A stretch of 14,230 bases of DNA from Chloroflexota bacterium (GCA_005880175.1 VBJR01000380.1:8662-22891); one strand, 5' to 3'. Counted from the first letter of the stretch, positions 1 to 13,112 are shown. Numbers and translations: made by a program. The notes: generated from the sequence alone by a model not told the origin.

Positions 1-49
1 CGGTGTGCGACCAGTACCGGCCCCGGCCGGCGGAGCCCCGGCCGCTCAC

Positions 50-820
50 GTGAGCACGCTCGCCGGCGCCTGGGAGGCGAACGCCGACGACTGGACGGCG
101 TGGGCGCGTCAGCCCGGCCACGACAGCTACTGGACGTTCCACCGGGACGTCTTCCTGAGCCTGGTCCCGCCCCCGGCCGGCCTGACGCTCGACGTGGGGT
201 GCGGCGAGGGCCGGGTGGCACGCGACCTGGCCGAGGCCGGCCACCGGGTGGTGGCGCTGGACGCGGCGCCCACGATGGCCCGGCGGACGGCGGAGGCGGG
301 CGGCCTGGCCGGCGTGCTGCGGGCCGACGCGACGGCGCTGCCGGTGTCCGACGCCGCCGTGGACCTGGTGGTCGCGTTCATGTCCCTGCACGACATGGAC
401 GACATGGCGGGCGCGGTCCGGGAGATCGGCCGCGTGCTGCGGCCGGGCGGGCGCCTGTGCTTCGCGGTGGTGCACCCGCTCAACGCGGCCGGCAGCTTCG
501 CCACCGACGCGCCGGACGCCGGGTTCGTGATCGCGGGCGACTACTTCGCGCGGCGGCGGACCCTGTGGGCCCAGGAGAAGAACGGCATGCGGATGACGTT
601 CGAGGCGATGCACCGGCCGATCGGCGACTACTTCGCGGCGCTGGCGGCCGCGGGCATGCGGACGGAGGCGCTGCGCGAGGTGCGGGCCGGCAGCGGGCGG
701 TGGCGGCGGATCCCCTGGTTCGTGGACGCCCGCGCGGTCCGGCCCTGGCCTAGCCGCGGATCGAGAACGTCTCCACGTACTCCCGCGGCGAGTAGCGCAG
801 CTCGGCCGACTCGCCGGTGA
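50..820 (+). CDS. class I SAM-dependent methyltransferase (5' end uncertain)
   Basis: Probable small-molecule methyltransferase of the UbiE/Methyltransf_11 type; the substrate cannot be told. Counting from the GTG at 50, motif I DVGCGEG is at residues 48-54, the acidic residue ending strand 2 is D71, ADATALP at 92-98 is the usual motif II region, and RPGGRL at 131-136 is the post-motif III turn. The frame is also open to the window edge, with an alternative GTG at 5, so the true start may lie upstream; GTG 50 is preferred because the residues before it are low-complexity Pro/Ala. The recognisable domain ends near 750 (RIPWFVDARAVRPW). The last 23 codons are Ser/Arg/Pro-rich and overlap the convergent gene's coding strand, so they are either a natural run-on or the product of a small indel. 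Family assignment is secure; start and end are not. Confidence 0.8.
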   Translation: MSTLAGAWEANADDWTAWARQPGHDSYWTFHRDVFLSLVPPPAGLTLDVGCGEGRVARDLAEAGHRVVALDAAPTMARRTAEAGGLAGVLRADATALPVSDAAVDLVVAFMSLHDMDDMAGAVREIGRVLRPGGRLCFAVVHPLNAAGSFATDAPDAGFVIAGDYFARRRTLWAQEKNGMRMTFEAMHRPIGDYFAALAAAGMRTEALREVRAGSGRWRRIPWFVDARAVRPWPSRGSRTSPRTPAASSAARPTRR

Positions 821-1238
821 GGACCACCGGCAGGTCGAGGTCCTCGATCCACACGGTGAGGCCCTCGGCCAGCTCCGCGGCCAGGTCGCCGTCGGTCCCG
901 GCCAGGTCGCGCGCCACCTCGCCCGGCGAGGCGTCCTTCACGACCGCCACCGCCTCGGGGAGCACGGTCCCGTCGGCGGCGGCGAACCCGTGGCCAGCCA
1001 GCACCTCGCGGCCGGCGGGCGCGTGGTTCTGGGGCCGCCAGCCCCGCTCGGCCAGGTGGCGCAGCGCGTCGGCGACCAGCGCCGCGCGCCGCGACAGCGT
1101 CTGGCCGGCGCCGCGGACCCCGACCTCCATCTCACGAAGGTTGGTCGGCGCGGCGACCGGCGAGATCGTGCCCAGCGTCAGCCGGACCTGGAACGGGTAC
1201 GTCCTGCCGGCGTCGAGGGCCCGCGTGTCGATGCCCAT
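750..1238 (-). CDS. hypothetical protein (162 aa)
   Basis: I do not recognise this family. The 162-residue product begins MGIDTRALDAG and has no signal peptide or membrane segment. It looks like a small soluble alpha/beta protein: a strand-rich start (FQVRLTLGTISPV), a helix with alternating Arg/Ala/Leu in the middle (RRAALVADALRHLAERGW), and an acidic second half. The frame is open back to 1316, but ATG 1238 is chosen because a -10-like TATCCT (1253-1248 on the minus strand) lies nine bases upstream and because the longer form would run into the lipoprotein gene. Third positions are strongly G/C, supporting real coding. Its stop (TAG, 752-750) sits inside CTAG and lies within the 3' end of the convergent methyltransferase frame. 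Confidence 0.6.
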   Translation of the reverse strand: MGIDTRALDAGRTYPFQVRLTLGTISPVAAPTNLREMEVGVRGAGQTLSRRAALVADALRHLAERGWRPQNHAPAGREVLAGHGFAAADGTVLPEAVAVVKDASPGEVARDLAGTDGDLAAELAEGLTVWIEDLDLPVVLTGESAELRYSPREYVETFSIRG

Positions 1239-1247
1239 ACCTGGCTC

Positions 1248-1253
1248 AGGATA
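1248..1253 (-). promoter_or_regulatory. -10 box TATCCT of the hypothetical gene
   Basis: On the minus strand TATCCT fits TAnnnT and ends nine bases before ATG 1238, so the transcript would start within a few bases of the start codon. No clear -35 was found. It supports the start at 1238. Confidence 0.4.
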
Positions 1254-1263
1254 GGACCCGCGC

Positions 1264-1734
1264 TCAGGCCGGCTCCCACCGCCATCCGTTGTTGTCGACG
1301 CAGACGATCGCCTCACCGTTGCCGGCCACGCCCCGCCGCCCGTGGTCCGAGGTGCGGCAGAACTCGCCCGGCTCGTAGCAGTTGCCCGAGTTGGTCAGCG
1401 GGTAGCACGCCGGCGGCGGGGCGGGCGGCGGCGCCGTCGGGGGCGGAGCGGGCCGTGCCGTGGGCGGAGCGGCGACGACAGGTGCCGCGGTCGGCGGCGG
1501 AGTCGGCGTGGCCGTGGGGGTGGCGGTCGGCGTGGGTGTCGGGGTCGGCGACGGGCTGTCGGTCGGGGTCGGGGTCTCCGCCGGCGTCGTGATCGCCGAG
1601 GGCGCCTTCGCGGCGACCCGTGGGCCCGGGTCGCTGGCTCCCCCGCACCCGCTCGCTCCGACGAGGAGCAGCGCGACCGCTCCGAGCCCGATCCACCACT
1701 GTCGCGGCGCGCCGCCGCCCTGCTGTCCGTTCAT
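1264..1734 (-). CDS. secreted lipoprotein with Thr/Pro spacer and Cys-rich C-terminal domain
   Basis: Exported, probably lipid-anchored protein of 156 residues, function unknown. From ATG 1734 it has a short charged N-terminus, a hydrophobic stretch (WWIGLGAVALLLVG, about residues 13-26) and a lipobox-like ASGC with Cys30 as the likely lipidated residue. A long disordered spacer rich in Thr-Pro, then Pro-Ala, covers residues 45-109. A compact C-terminal domain of about 47 residues (CYPLTNSGNCYEPGEFC onward) has four cysteines (110, 119, 126, 145) and ends in an aromatic NNGWRW motif; the cysteines could form two disulfides outside the cell. I recall similar tails on other actinobacterial secreted proteins but cannot name the family. 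A strong Shine-Dalgarno GGGAGG (1745-1740) is five bases from ATG 1734, which decides the start over the GTG one codon upstream. Confidence 0.75.
   Translation of the reverse strand: MNGQQGGGAPRQWWIGLGAVALLLVGASGCGGASDPGPRVAAKAPSAITTPAETPTPTDSPSPTPTPTPTATPTATPTPPPTAAPVVAAPPTARPAPPPTAPPPAPPPACYPLTNSGNCYEPGEFCRTSDHGRRGVAGNGEAIVCVDNNGWRWEPA
1489..1584. repeat. low-complexity repeat encoding the Thr-Pro spacer
   Basis: Short tandem GGTCGGGGTC/GGCGTG-type units on the plus strand encode the alternating Pro-Thr/Ala-Thr spacer of the lipoprotein on the minus strand. Such tracts change length by slippage. Confidence 0.6.
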
Positions 1735-1864
1735 CACGTCCTCCCGAAGCTCATGCGAGCCGCACGCCCGCAGCCGGCATCATGCGGCCGCGAGTCCGGC
1801 GGCACCCTGGGCGCGAGCGGAGAGAACGGGGCAGGAGCCCAAACAGGACCGGCCGGCGCCGGCC

Positions 1865-1870
1865 TACTGT
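1865..1870 (+). promoter_or_regulatory. -10 box TACTGT of the LysE-family gene
   Basis: TACTGT fits TAnnnT and ends seven bases before ATG 1878, so transcription would begin at or next to the start codon (leaderless mRNA). No convincing -35 is visible. Confidence 0.45.
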
Positions 1871-1877
1871 TGGGACG

Positions 1878-2510
1878 ATGTCCGGGGAACGCCTGCTCGC
1901 CTTCGCGCTGGCGGCCACCGTGATCCTGGTGATCCCGGGGCCCAGCGTCCTGTTCGTGGTCGGCCGAGCCCTGGCGCACGGCCGGCCGGTCGCGCTGGCG
2001 TCGGTCGTCGGCAACGAGATCGGCGAGCTGGTGGTGGCCGCGGCCGTCGCGCTCGGCGTCGGCGCCATCGTGGAGCGATCGCTGCTGGTGTTCACCGTGA
2101 TGAAGCTGGCCGGCGCCTGCTATCTCGTGTACCTCGGTGTGCGGGCGCTGCGGGAGCGCCGCAGGCCCGTGGTCTTCGAGTCGGCAGGGCGTCCGTGCGG
2201 CACCTGGCGGGCCATTCGTCAGGGTTTCGTGGTCGGCGTGGCCAACCCGAAGACGGCGGTCTTCTTCGTCGCGGTCCTGCCCCAGTTCGTGGATCGGGCG
2301 AGCGGCCACGTGCCGGTGCAGATGCTCCTCCTCGGGCTGACGTTCACGCTGATCGCCCTGGTCACCGACTCCGCATGGGGCCTGGCGGCGAGCGGCGCCC
2401 GAGCGTGGCTCGGACGCTCGCCACGCCGGCTCGGGCTGATCACTGGCGTCGGGGGCGTGGCGATGATCGGCCTCGGCGTCGGCGTCGCGGTCACCGGGAA
2501 CAAGGACTGA
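1878..2510 (+). CDS. LysE/RhtB family amino-acid exporter
   Basis: Inner-membrane exporter of the LysE/RhtB/Thr efflux family, usually exporting amino acids or related metabolites; the substrate is not predictable here. The 210-residue product has the usual family length and about six hydrophobic segments. Family hallmarks are the N-terminal PGPSVLFVVGRALAHG (about residues 18-33), the central hydrophobic KLAGACYLVYLGVRAL followed by a charged loop, and GVANPKTAVFFVAVLPQFV near residues 119-137. The frame is open further upstream, but the family starts at MSGERLLAF, and the -10 box seven bases before ATG 1878 agrees. Its stop is about 25 bases before the pyr promoter, with no terminator seen between, so read-through into pyr is possible. 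Confidence 0.9.
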   Translation: MSGERLLAFALAATVILVIPGPSVLFVVGRALAHGRPVALASVVGNEIGELVVAAAVALGVGAIVERSLLVFTVMKLAGACYLVYLGVRALRERRRPVVFESAGRPCGTWRAIRQGFVVGVANPKTAVFFVAVLPQFVDRASGHVPVQMLLLGLTFTLIALVTDSAWGLAASGARAWLGRSPRRLGLITGVGGVAMIGLGVGVAVTGNKD

Positions 2511-8298
<5,788 letters not shown>

Positions 8299-8302
<4 letters not shown>

Positions 8303-8323
8303 CTGGTCGCCCGCCGCGAGGTG
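8299..8323 (+). other. CarB-PyrK junction with apparent +1 frameshift
   Basis: CarB homology runs to ACC GAG (8296-8301) in one frame, and PyrK homology starts at CTG GTC GCC (8303) in the next. The CarB frame has no stop here, and the PyrK frame has no ATG, GTG or TTG between its upstream stop (8123-8125) and GTG 8321. The codons GCT and GGT read across the junction in the CarB frame break the otherwise uniform G/C third positions, placing the frame change at about 8301-8303. Omitting one G of the pair 8301-8302 would join both proteins as [17 protein letters not shown]. Confidence 0.6.
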
Positions 8324-9043
8324 GCGCGCGACATGTGGGTGCTCGGCTTCGAGGCGCCGGCGATCTCGCGGGAGGTGCGGGCCGGGCAGTTCGTGAACGT
8401 GCTGCTGCGGCCGGGCCCGCTGCTGCGGCGGCCGTTCAGCGTGTACGCGGCCAGCGCCGAGGTGGTCGAGATCGTGCTGCGGGCGGTGGGCGCCGGCACC
8501 CGGCTCCTGATCGGGCTGCGGCGGGGCGACCGGGTGTCGCTGCTGGGGCCGCTGGGCCGGGGGTTCCAGCTCGACGGCACGCCGGGGGACCGGGTCACGC
8601 TGCTGTCAGGTGGCCTGGGCGTGGCGCCGATGCCGCTGGCGGCGCGGGACGCCCGGCGGCTGGGCCTGCACGTGACATGGGTGCACGGCGCGCGCACCCA
8701 GGCCGAGCTGTGCTCGGAGGCCGAGGCGGACGAGCTGTGCTGGGCCACGGACGATGGCAGCCTGGGCGTGCGGGGCAGCGCGCTGGACGCGGTGCCGGAC
8801 CGCGAACCGGGCCGGGTCCTGGCGTGCGGGCCGAACCGGATGCTGGCCGCGGTCGCCGGGCGCTGGCCGGACGCCCAGGTGGCCGTGGAGACGTACATGG
8901 GCTGTGGGACCGGCGTGTGCCTGGGCTGCGCGGTGCCGCGTGCGTCCGGCGTGTACGACCGGGCCTGCTCGGAGGGGCCGGTGTACCGCGCCGACTCGAT
9001 CCGCTGGGCCGACCTGCCCCCGAATTTGCACTACACGGTGTAG
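8321..9043 (+). CDS. pyrK: dihydroorotate dehydrogenase B electron-transfer subunit
   Basis: FAD and [2Fe-2S] subunit that passes electrons from the FMN of PyrD to NAD+ in the class 1B PyrD2-PyrK2 complex. From GTG 8321: FAD-binding RPFS at 37-40, a GTRLL segment, the NAD-domain glycine loop [11 protein letters not shown], and four cluster cysteines C195, C200, C203 and C216 (CX4CX2CX12C, in [11 protein letters not shown] and ACSEGP). GTG 8321 is the only canonical start in this frame, but it removes the first beta strand: the preceding codons (8303-8320, LVARRE) align with the N-terminus of other PyrK proteins. The native N-terminus is therefore upstream, either fused to CarB or broken by an indel. 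No ribosome site precedes GTG 8321. Confidence 0.9.
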   Translation: MARDMWVLGFEAPAISREVRAGQFVNVLLRPGPLLRRPFSVYAASAEVVEIVLRAVGAGTRLLIGLRRGDRVSLLGPLGRGFQLDGTPGDRVTLLSGGLGVAPMPLAARDARRLGLHVTWVHGARTQAELCSEAEADELCWATDDGSLGVRGSALDAVPDREPGRVLACGPNRMLAAVAGRWPDAQVAVETYMGCGTGVCLGCAVPRASGVYDRACSEGPVYRADSIRWADLPPNLHYTV

Positions 9044-9049
9044 TTCGTG

Positions 9050-9922
9050 ATGGTCACGGTGGACGTTGGCGGGGTCCGGCTGCGATCGGCCGTCATGGCC
9101 GCGTCAGGCACGTTCGGCTACGGCACCGAGGTGCCGCTCTGCGACCGCGAGCTGCTGGGCGGCATGGTCTCCAAGGGCATCTTCCTGGCGCCGCGGCCGG
9201 GCACGCCGCCGCCGCGGATCGTCGAGACGCCGAGCGGGATGCTGAACGCGATCGGGCTGCAGGGTCCGGGCGTGGACGCCGTGGTCCGCGACTACGCGCC
9301 GCTCTGGGCAACCTGGGAGTTCCCCGTGCTCGTCAACGTCAACGGCGAGACGGTGGACGAGTACGGCGAGCTGGCCGCCCGGCTGGACGGCGTGCCAGGG
9401 GTCGCCGGGCTGGAGGTCAACATCTCCTGCCCCAACGTGCGCGAGGGCGGGATGCTGTTCGGCATCGACCCGGCCGCCGCCGCCGCGGTCACCGCCGCCG
9501 TGCGCCGCCGCACCCGCCTGCCCGTGTGGGTGAAGCTGACGCCGGCGGTCACGGACATCACCGAGATCGCCCGGGCGTGCGAGCAGGCCGGCGCGGACGC
9601 GCTCAGCGCCGTCAACACGTTCGTCGGCATGTCGTTCGACCTGCACAGCGGCCAGCCCCGGCTGTCCTTCCGCACCGGCGGCCTGTCGGGCCCGGCCATC
9701 CGGCCGCTCGCGGTCCACCTGGCCCACCGGGTCGCGCGGGCGGTCGCCGTGCCGGTGGTCGGCATCGGCGGCATCGCCACGGCCGAGGACGCCGCCGAGT
9801 TCCTCCTCGCGGGCTGCCGCGCCGTCCAGGTCGGCACCGCGACGTTCGTGGACCCCAACGCGATCGGCAAGGTCGTCGCTGGCCTGCGCCGGTACGAGAC
9901 CCTGCTGCAGGCCCGCGACTGA
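9050..9922 (+). CDS. pyrD: dihydroorotate dehydrogenase B catalytic subunit (class 1B)
   Basis: FMN-containing subunit that oxidises dihydroorotate to orotate in the cytoplasm, working with PyrK. The 290-residue product has the class 1B signature: ASGTFGYG near the N-terminus, [27 protein letters not shown] with catalytic Cys127, [15 protein letters not shown] and the phosphate-binding GIGGI and VQVGTATF segments. The start is six bases after the pyrK stop; ATG 9050 is preferred to GTG 9047 and there is no Shine-Dalgarno, so translation is probably coupled to pyrK. Class 1B fits pyrK next door and differs from the membrane quinone-linked class 2 enzyme of Streptomyces and mycobacteria. The stop lies in the loop of a hairpin shared with the convergent mdh end. 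Confidence 0.96.
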   Translation: MVTVDVGGVRLRSAVMAASGTFGYGTEVPLCDRELLGGMVSKGIFLAPRPGTPPPRIVETPSGMLNAIGLQGPGVDAVVRDYAPLWATWEFPVLVNVNGETVDEYGELAARLDGVPGVAGLEVNISCPNVREGGMLFGIDPAAAAAVTAAVRRRTRLPVWVKLTPAVTDITEIARACEQAGADALSAVNTFVGMSFDLHSGQPRLSFRTGGLSGPAIRPLAVHLAHRVARAVAVPVVGIGGIATAEDAAEFLLAGCRAVQVGTATFVDPNAIGKVVAGLRRYETLLQARD

Positions 9923-9934
9923 CCCTGCTGCAGG
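9901..9934. terminator. possible two-way terminator hairpin at the pyrD/mdh convergence
   Basis: Two copies of CCTGCTGCAGG (9901-9911 and 9924-9934) can pair as an 11-base stem with one central T-T mismatch and a 12-base loop. The pyrD stop (9920-9922) is in the loop and the mdh stop begins eight bases beyond. No T-tract follows, so this would be a non-classical or Rho-helped terminator. The copies belong to a direct repeat of 15 bases (9898-9912, 9921-9935), so a local 23-base duplication is an alternative explanation. Confidence 0.4.
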
Positions 9935-9941
9935 CGCGGCG

Positions 9942-10949
9942 CTACGCCGGGATCAGCTCCTTGACCAGCGCCTGCTCCTGCTGGAGCTCCTCGGTCGTGA
10001 GCCGGATGCGCTCCCGCGCCGCGGCGTCGTGCTCGATGCCCTCGACCACGCGCCACGACGAGCCGTCCGTCGCGACCGGGTAGCCGAACTGCAGGCCCTC
10101 GGGCACGCCGTACTCGCCCCGGCTCGGGACCGCCAGCGACGTCCAGTCGCCGGGCGCCGTCCCGCCGGCGATCGACCGCACCGAGTCGATGACCGCCGCC
10201 GCCGCCGATCCGGCCGACGAGAGCTTGCGCGCGGCGATGATCGCGGCGCCCCGCTTCTGGACGGTCGAGATGAACTCGCCGCGCAGCCAGTCGTGGTCGC
10301 CGATCACCTCGGGGACGGGCCGGCCGCCGATCCGCGCGTTCACCGCGTCCGGGTACTGCGTCGCCGAGTGGTTGCCCCAGATCGCCATGTTGCTCACGGC
10401 GGCCACCGGCACGCCCGCGCGCCTGGCGAGCTGGGCCCGGGCCCGGTTCTCGTCCAGCCGCGTCATCGCGAACCAGCGCTCGGTCGGGACGTCCGGAGCG
10501 TTGGCGCGGGCGATCAGGCAGTTCGTGTTGCACGGGTTGCCGACGACCAGGACGCGCACGTCGCTCGCGGCGCGCTCGCCGATCGCCCGTCCCTGGGGGC
10601 CGAAGATGCCGCCGTTGGCCGCCAGCAGGTCGCCCCGCTCCATGCCCTCCTTGCGCGGCATCGCGCCGACCAGCAGGGCCCAGGACGCGCCGTCGAACGC
10701 CTCGCTGGCGTCGGCGGTGACGACGATGTCCGTGAGCAGCGGGAACGCGCAGTCGTCCAGCTCCATCGCCACGCCCTCCAGGGCGGGCAGCGCCGGCTCG
10801 ATGTCCAGCATGCGCAGGACGATGGGCGTGTCGGGTCCCAGGAGCTGTCCGGAAGCGATCCGGAAGACCAGCGCGTAGCCGACCTGACCGGCGGCACCGG
10901 TGACGGTGACGTGGACCGGGGGGCGCTGGGATGGGCTCGTCTGGGCCAT
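9942..10949 (-). CDS. mdh: malate dehydrogenase (NAD-dependent)
   Basis: Interconverts malate and oxaloacetate in the TCA cycle, in the cytoplasm. The 335-residue protein belongs to the cytosolic-type MDH group common in actinobacteria. Visible features: nucleotide loop GAAGQVG (18-24), the acidic residue after strand 2 in RMLDIEP, mobile-loop PRKEGMER with substrate Arg99 and Arg105, VVGNPCNTN with Asn138, LDENR with Asp166 and Arg169, and catalytic His194 in [15 protein letters not shown] 10949 has a strong AGGAGG (10963-10958) eight bases upstream, and a -10-like TAGACT at 10995-10990 overlaps the stop codon of the upstream SRPBCC gene, so it probably has its own promoter. It converges on pyrD with 19 bases between the stops. 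Confidence 0.97.
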   Translation of the reverse strand: MAQTSPSQRPPVHVTVTGAAGQVGYALVFRIASGQLLGPDTPIVLRMLDIEPALPALEGVAMELDDCAFPLLTDIVVTADASEAFDGASWALLVGAMPRKEGMERGDLLAANGGIFGPQGRAIGERAASDVRVLVVGNPCNTNCLIARANAPDVPTERWFAMTRLDENRARAQLARRAGVPVAAVSNMAIWGNHSATQYPDAVNARIGGRPVPEVIGDHDWLRGEFISTVQKRGAAIIAARKLSSAGSAAAAVIDSVRSIAGGTAPGDWTSLAVPSRGEYGVPEGLQFGYPVATDGSSWRVVEGIEHDAAARERIRLTTEELQQEQALVKELIPA

Positions 10950-10989
10950 GGGCGTGACCTCCTGGGAGTTGGTTCGGATTCGGCCAGGA

Positions 10990-10995
10990 AGTCTA
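10990..10995 (-). promoter_or_regulatory. -10 box TAGACT of mdh
   Basis: TAGACT on the minus strand fits TAnnnT and would give a leader of about 35 bases containing the AGGAGG ribosome site. It overlaps the SRPBCC stop codon. No clear -35 is visible. Confidence 0.4.
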
Positions 10996-11496
10996 CGCCG
11001 GCCCCGGATCCGACTCGGTCCGCCAGGCGGCGCCGGCCGCCGTCGCGTACAGCCGCATGACGCCGGGCCACCCGTTCAGGTAGCTCGACCGGGTCTCCGC
11101 GGCCAGCTCACCTAACCGCTCCCAGCCCCGGTGCTCCAGGTCCACGCGCGTGGTCGCCGGGTCCTCGGCCGTGAACCGGACCTCGACCTCGGTCGGCCCG
11201 CCGGGGCCGCGGCCCGGCGCCCAGGTGAACACCACGCGGTGGGGCGGATCCCACGCGAGCACGTGGCCCCAGTCGGCCTCCTCGCCGTCCCGGCACCGCT
11301 CGTAGATCCGGCCGCCGAGCCGGGCCTCGAACACGACGCCGACCACGTCCCCGCGGGCGTGGTGCGTCCCCACCGGCCACCAGGTTCCGATGTCGCGCGT
11401 GAAGAGCTCGAACGCCGCCTCGATCGGCCGGCGCACCCGGACGGACTGGCGGACCGGCTCGAGGAGCCCGCCCGGGCCCGGCAGCTGCTGCGCCAC
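10993..11496 (-). CDS. SRPBCC / AHSA1-like domain protein
   Basis: Small cytoplasmic protein of the START/Bet v 1-like (SRPBCC, AHSA1) superfamily, which forms a hydrophobic ligand pocket; the ligand and role are unknown. Family features are [21 protein letters not shown] (residues 21-41), the repeated strand pattern including GGRIYERC and [17 protein letters not shown], and a C-terminal helix preceded by [14 protein letters not shown]. Length 167 residues is normal. GTG 11496 is 11 bases after the stop of the ArsR gene and has no clear Shine-Dalgarno, so it is probably translated by coupling; a slightly later start is possible. ArsR genes directly upstream of an AHSA1 gene are a common pairing, in which the regulator controls its own operon. 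Confidence 0.88.
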   Translation of the reverse strand: MAQQLPGPGGLLEPVRQSVRVRRPIEAAFELFTRDIGTWWPVGTHHARGDVVGVVFEARLGGRIYERCRDGEEADWGHVLAWDPPHRVVFTWAPGRGPGGPTEVEVRFTAEDPATTRVDLEHRGWERLGELAAETRSSYLNGWPGVMRLYATAAGAAWRTESDPGPA

Positions 11497-11507
11497 GAAC
11501 GGTCAGC

Positions 11508-11834
11508 TTACTGGGCGGTGTCCGCGGGCGGGCCGGCCTCGGCCGCCTGGGCGTAGCGCAGCAGGGCGCCCTGCCAGAACGCCTCGACGTACGCGCGCAG
11601 CAGCGCCAGCCCGTTGGGATCGATCGCGTAGATGCGGCGCGTGCCCTCGTGGCGGTCCACGACCAGGCCGGCGTCCTTCAGCACCTTGAGGTGCTGCGAC
11701 ACGGCCGGCCGGCTGACCGGCAGGTCCCTCGCGATGGCGACGACGGGCAGCGGACCGTCACGAAGGCGCTCGAGGACGGTGCGCCGGGTCCGGTCCCCGA
11801 GGGCGTCCAGCACCGCGTCGTACCGGGTGCTCAT
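11508..11834 (-). CDS. ArsR-family transcriptional regulator (autorepressor of the SRPBCC operon)
   Basis: 108-residue winged-helix DNA-binding protein, probably a dimer. It opens with the ArsR pattern YDAVLDALGDRTRRTVLERLRDGPLPV; the recognition helix-turn-helix is in IARDLPVSRPAVSQHLKVLKDAGLV (about residues 34-58), and the wing is RHEGTRRIYAIDPNGL. No cysteine metal-binding motif (CxC) is present, so it is not a classical metal sensor and belongs with the ArsR proteins paired with AHSA1 genes. ATG 11834 starts six bases from a perfect inverted repeat that overlaps the likely -10 (TAAGCT, 11854-11849), pointing to autorepression. It is divergent from the MFS gene. Confidence 0.92.
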   Translation of the reverse strand: MSTRYDAVLDALGDRTRRTVLERLRDGPLPVVAIARDLPVSRPAVSQHLKVLKDAGLVVDRHEGTRRIYAIDPNGLALLRAYVEAFWQGALLRYAQAAEAGPPADTAQ

Positions 11835-11839
11835 GGTCT

Positions 11840-11855
11840 GTAAGCGTTAGCTTAC
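11840..11855. promoter_or_regulatory. ArsR operator: perfect inverted repeat GTAAGC-N4-GCTTAC
   Basis: GTAAGC (11840-11845) and GCTTAC (11850-11855) are perfect inverted arms around GTTA. The AT-rich site stands out in a GC-rich intergenic region of 63 bases. It covers the candidate -10 TAAGCT of the arsR-SRPBCC operon on the minus strand and lies upstream of the MFS promoter on the plus strand. Position and symmetry fit an ArsR dimer site; that the neighbouring ArsR binds it is inferred. Confidence 0.7.
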
Positions 11856-11885
11856 CGCTGGCGCGGCCCGCGCGCCCGCAGAACC

Positions 11886-11891
11886 TACGAT
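11886..11891 (+). promoter_or_regulatory. -10 box TACGAT of the MFS gene
   Basis: TACGAT fits TAnnnT and ends six bases before GTG 11898, so the mRNA would start at the GTG (leaderless). No clear -35 is visible. Confidence 0.5.
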
Positions 11892-11897
11892 GGCCTC

Positions 11898-13112
11898 GTG
11901 GCCGGTCGCGGACCGATGTATCGGGGCTGGGTGCTGGTCTGGGCACTGGGCGTCACCACGATCGTCTCGTACGGCACCACACAGTACCTCTACGGCGTGC
12001 TCGTCGTGCCGATGCAGCGGGAGCTGGGGTGGAGCCGGGCCCTGATCTCGGGCGCGTTCTCGCTCGCGCTGCTGACGTCGGGCCTGCTCGGCCTGCCGAT
12101 CGGCCGCCTCGTCGACCGGCGCGGCGCCCGCGGCCCGATGGCGGCCGGCTCGCTGCTGGGCGGCGCCGGCCTGATCGCGGCCGCCCAGGTGAGCCAGCCG
12201 TGGCAGCTGTACGCCGCGTGGTCCGGCGTGCTCGCCGTCTCGATGGCGCTGACCCTCTACCCCGTCACGTTCACCGTGGTGACGAACTGGTTCACGCGCC
12301 GGCGCGGCTCGGCGCTCGCCCAGCTGACCCTGCTCGGCGGCCTGGCCTCGCCCATCTTCATCCCGCTGGCCGGGGTGCTGGTCGAGCGCGCGGGCTGGCG
12401 CGCCACCCTCGTCCTGTTCGGCCTGCTCCAGCTCGCGGTGGCGCTGCCGATCCACGCGCTGGTCGTCCGCCGCCATCCCGAGGACCTGGGCCTGCTCCCG
12501 GACGGCGACGGCTCCGCCGCGGGCGGATCGCGCGCCGGCGGCTCCAGCCTGCGCCAGGCGCTCGCCGTGCGGCCGTTCTGGACGCTGACGGCCGCCTTCG
12601 CGTTCGGCTGGCTGGCGCACTCGGCGATCCTCGTCCACCAGGTCGCCTACCTGATCGGGCGCGGCTTCGACGCCGTGCTGGCCGCCTCCCTGGCCGGCCT
12701 GCTGGGGGTCGCCAGCCTGCCCAGCCGCTACCTCCTGAACCGGCTGAGCGAGCGGCTGAGCCCGCAGACGCTGCTGGCCGCCTGCTACCTCGCCCAGGCG
12801 GCCGGCGTCGGCCTGCTCGCCTGGGCAGCCAGCCCGCTGCTGGTGTGGGCGTACGTCGCCGTCTACGGCGCCGCCTTCGGCGCGATCTCGCCGCTGCGCG
12901 CCTCGACGATGGCCGACCAGTTCGGCCGCCGGTCCTACGGCGCGATCACCGCGACCGCGGGCGTGCCCGTCGCCGTGGCCGGCTCGCTGGGGCCGATCGC
13001 CGCCGGCGCCGTGTACGACCGGGCCGGCACCTACGCCCCGGCGCTGGCCCTGATCGCGGGCGCGTTCGTCGTCTCGGCCCTGACCGTGGCGCTCACGCCG
13101 AGACCGCGCTGA
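11898..13112 (+). CDS. major facilitator superfamily transporter
   Basis: Twelve-helix secondary transporter, 404 residues, in the inner membrane. It resembles the oxalate/formate antiporter and monocarboxylate transporter group: an N-terminal RGWVLVWALGVTTIVSYGT helix, GWSRALISGAFSL in helix 2, the cytoplasmic GRLVDRRGARGPM loop between helices 2 and 3, NWFTRRRGSALA after helix 4, and a polar linker (about 190-220) between the two halves. The substrate is unknown; a carboxylate is a reasonable guess only. GTG 11898 is preferred because the -10 box ends six bases upstream; ATG 11916 (MYRGWVL) is an alternative without a ribosome site. It is divergent from the ArsR gene and may share its operator. 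Its last 82 bases overlap the opposite regulator gene. Confidence 0.92.
   Translation: MAGRGPMYRGWVLVWALGVTTIVSYGTTQYLYGVLVVPMQRELGWSRALISGAFSLALLTSGLLGLPIGRLVDRRGARGPMAAGSLLGGAGLIAAAQVSQPWQLYAAWSGVLAVSMALTLYPVTFTVVTNWFTRRRGSALAQLTLLGGLASPIFIPLAGVLVERAGWRATLVLFGLLQLAVALPIHALVVRRHPEDLGLLPDGDGSAAGGSRAGGSSLRQALAVRPFWTLTAAFAFGWLAHSAILVHQVAYLIGRGFDAVLAASLAGLLGVASLPSRYLLNRLSERLSPQTLLAACYLAQAAGVGLLAWAASPLLVWAYVAVYGAAFGAISPLRASTMADQFGRRSYGAITATAGVPVAVAGSLGPIAAGAVYDRAGTYAPALALIAGAFVVSALTVALTPRPR

Noticed and set aside
1239..1316. Longer N-terminus for the hypothetical gene at 750-1238
   Set aside because: It would overlap the lipoprotein gene, and the -10 box TATCCT at 1253-1248 would lie inside it; the extra residues are Ser/Gly/Thr-rich.
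1489..1584. Tandem repeats as a CRISPR or regulatory array
   Set aside because: The units are irregular and simply encode Thr-Pro within the lipoprotein frame.
8303..10083. Continuation of the carAB frame through pyrK and pyrD to make a 2005-residue protein
   Set aside because: Past 8302 the translation is Arg/Gly/Ala-rich without domain content, while pyrK and pyrD with full motifs lie in a different frame.
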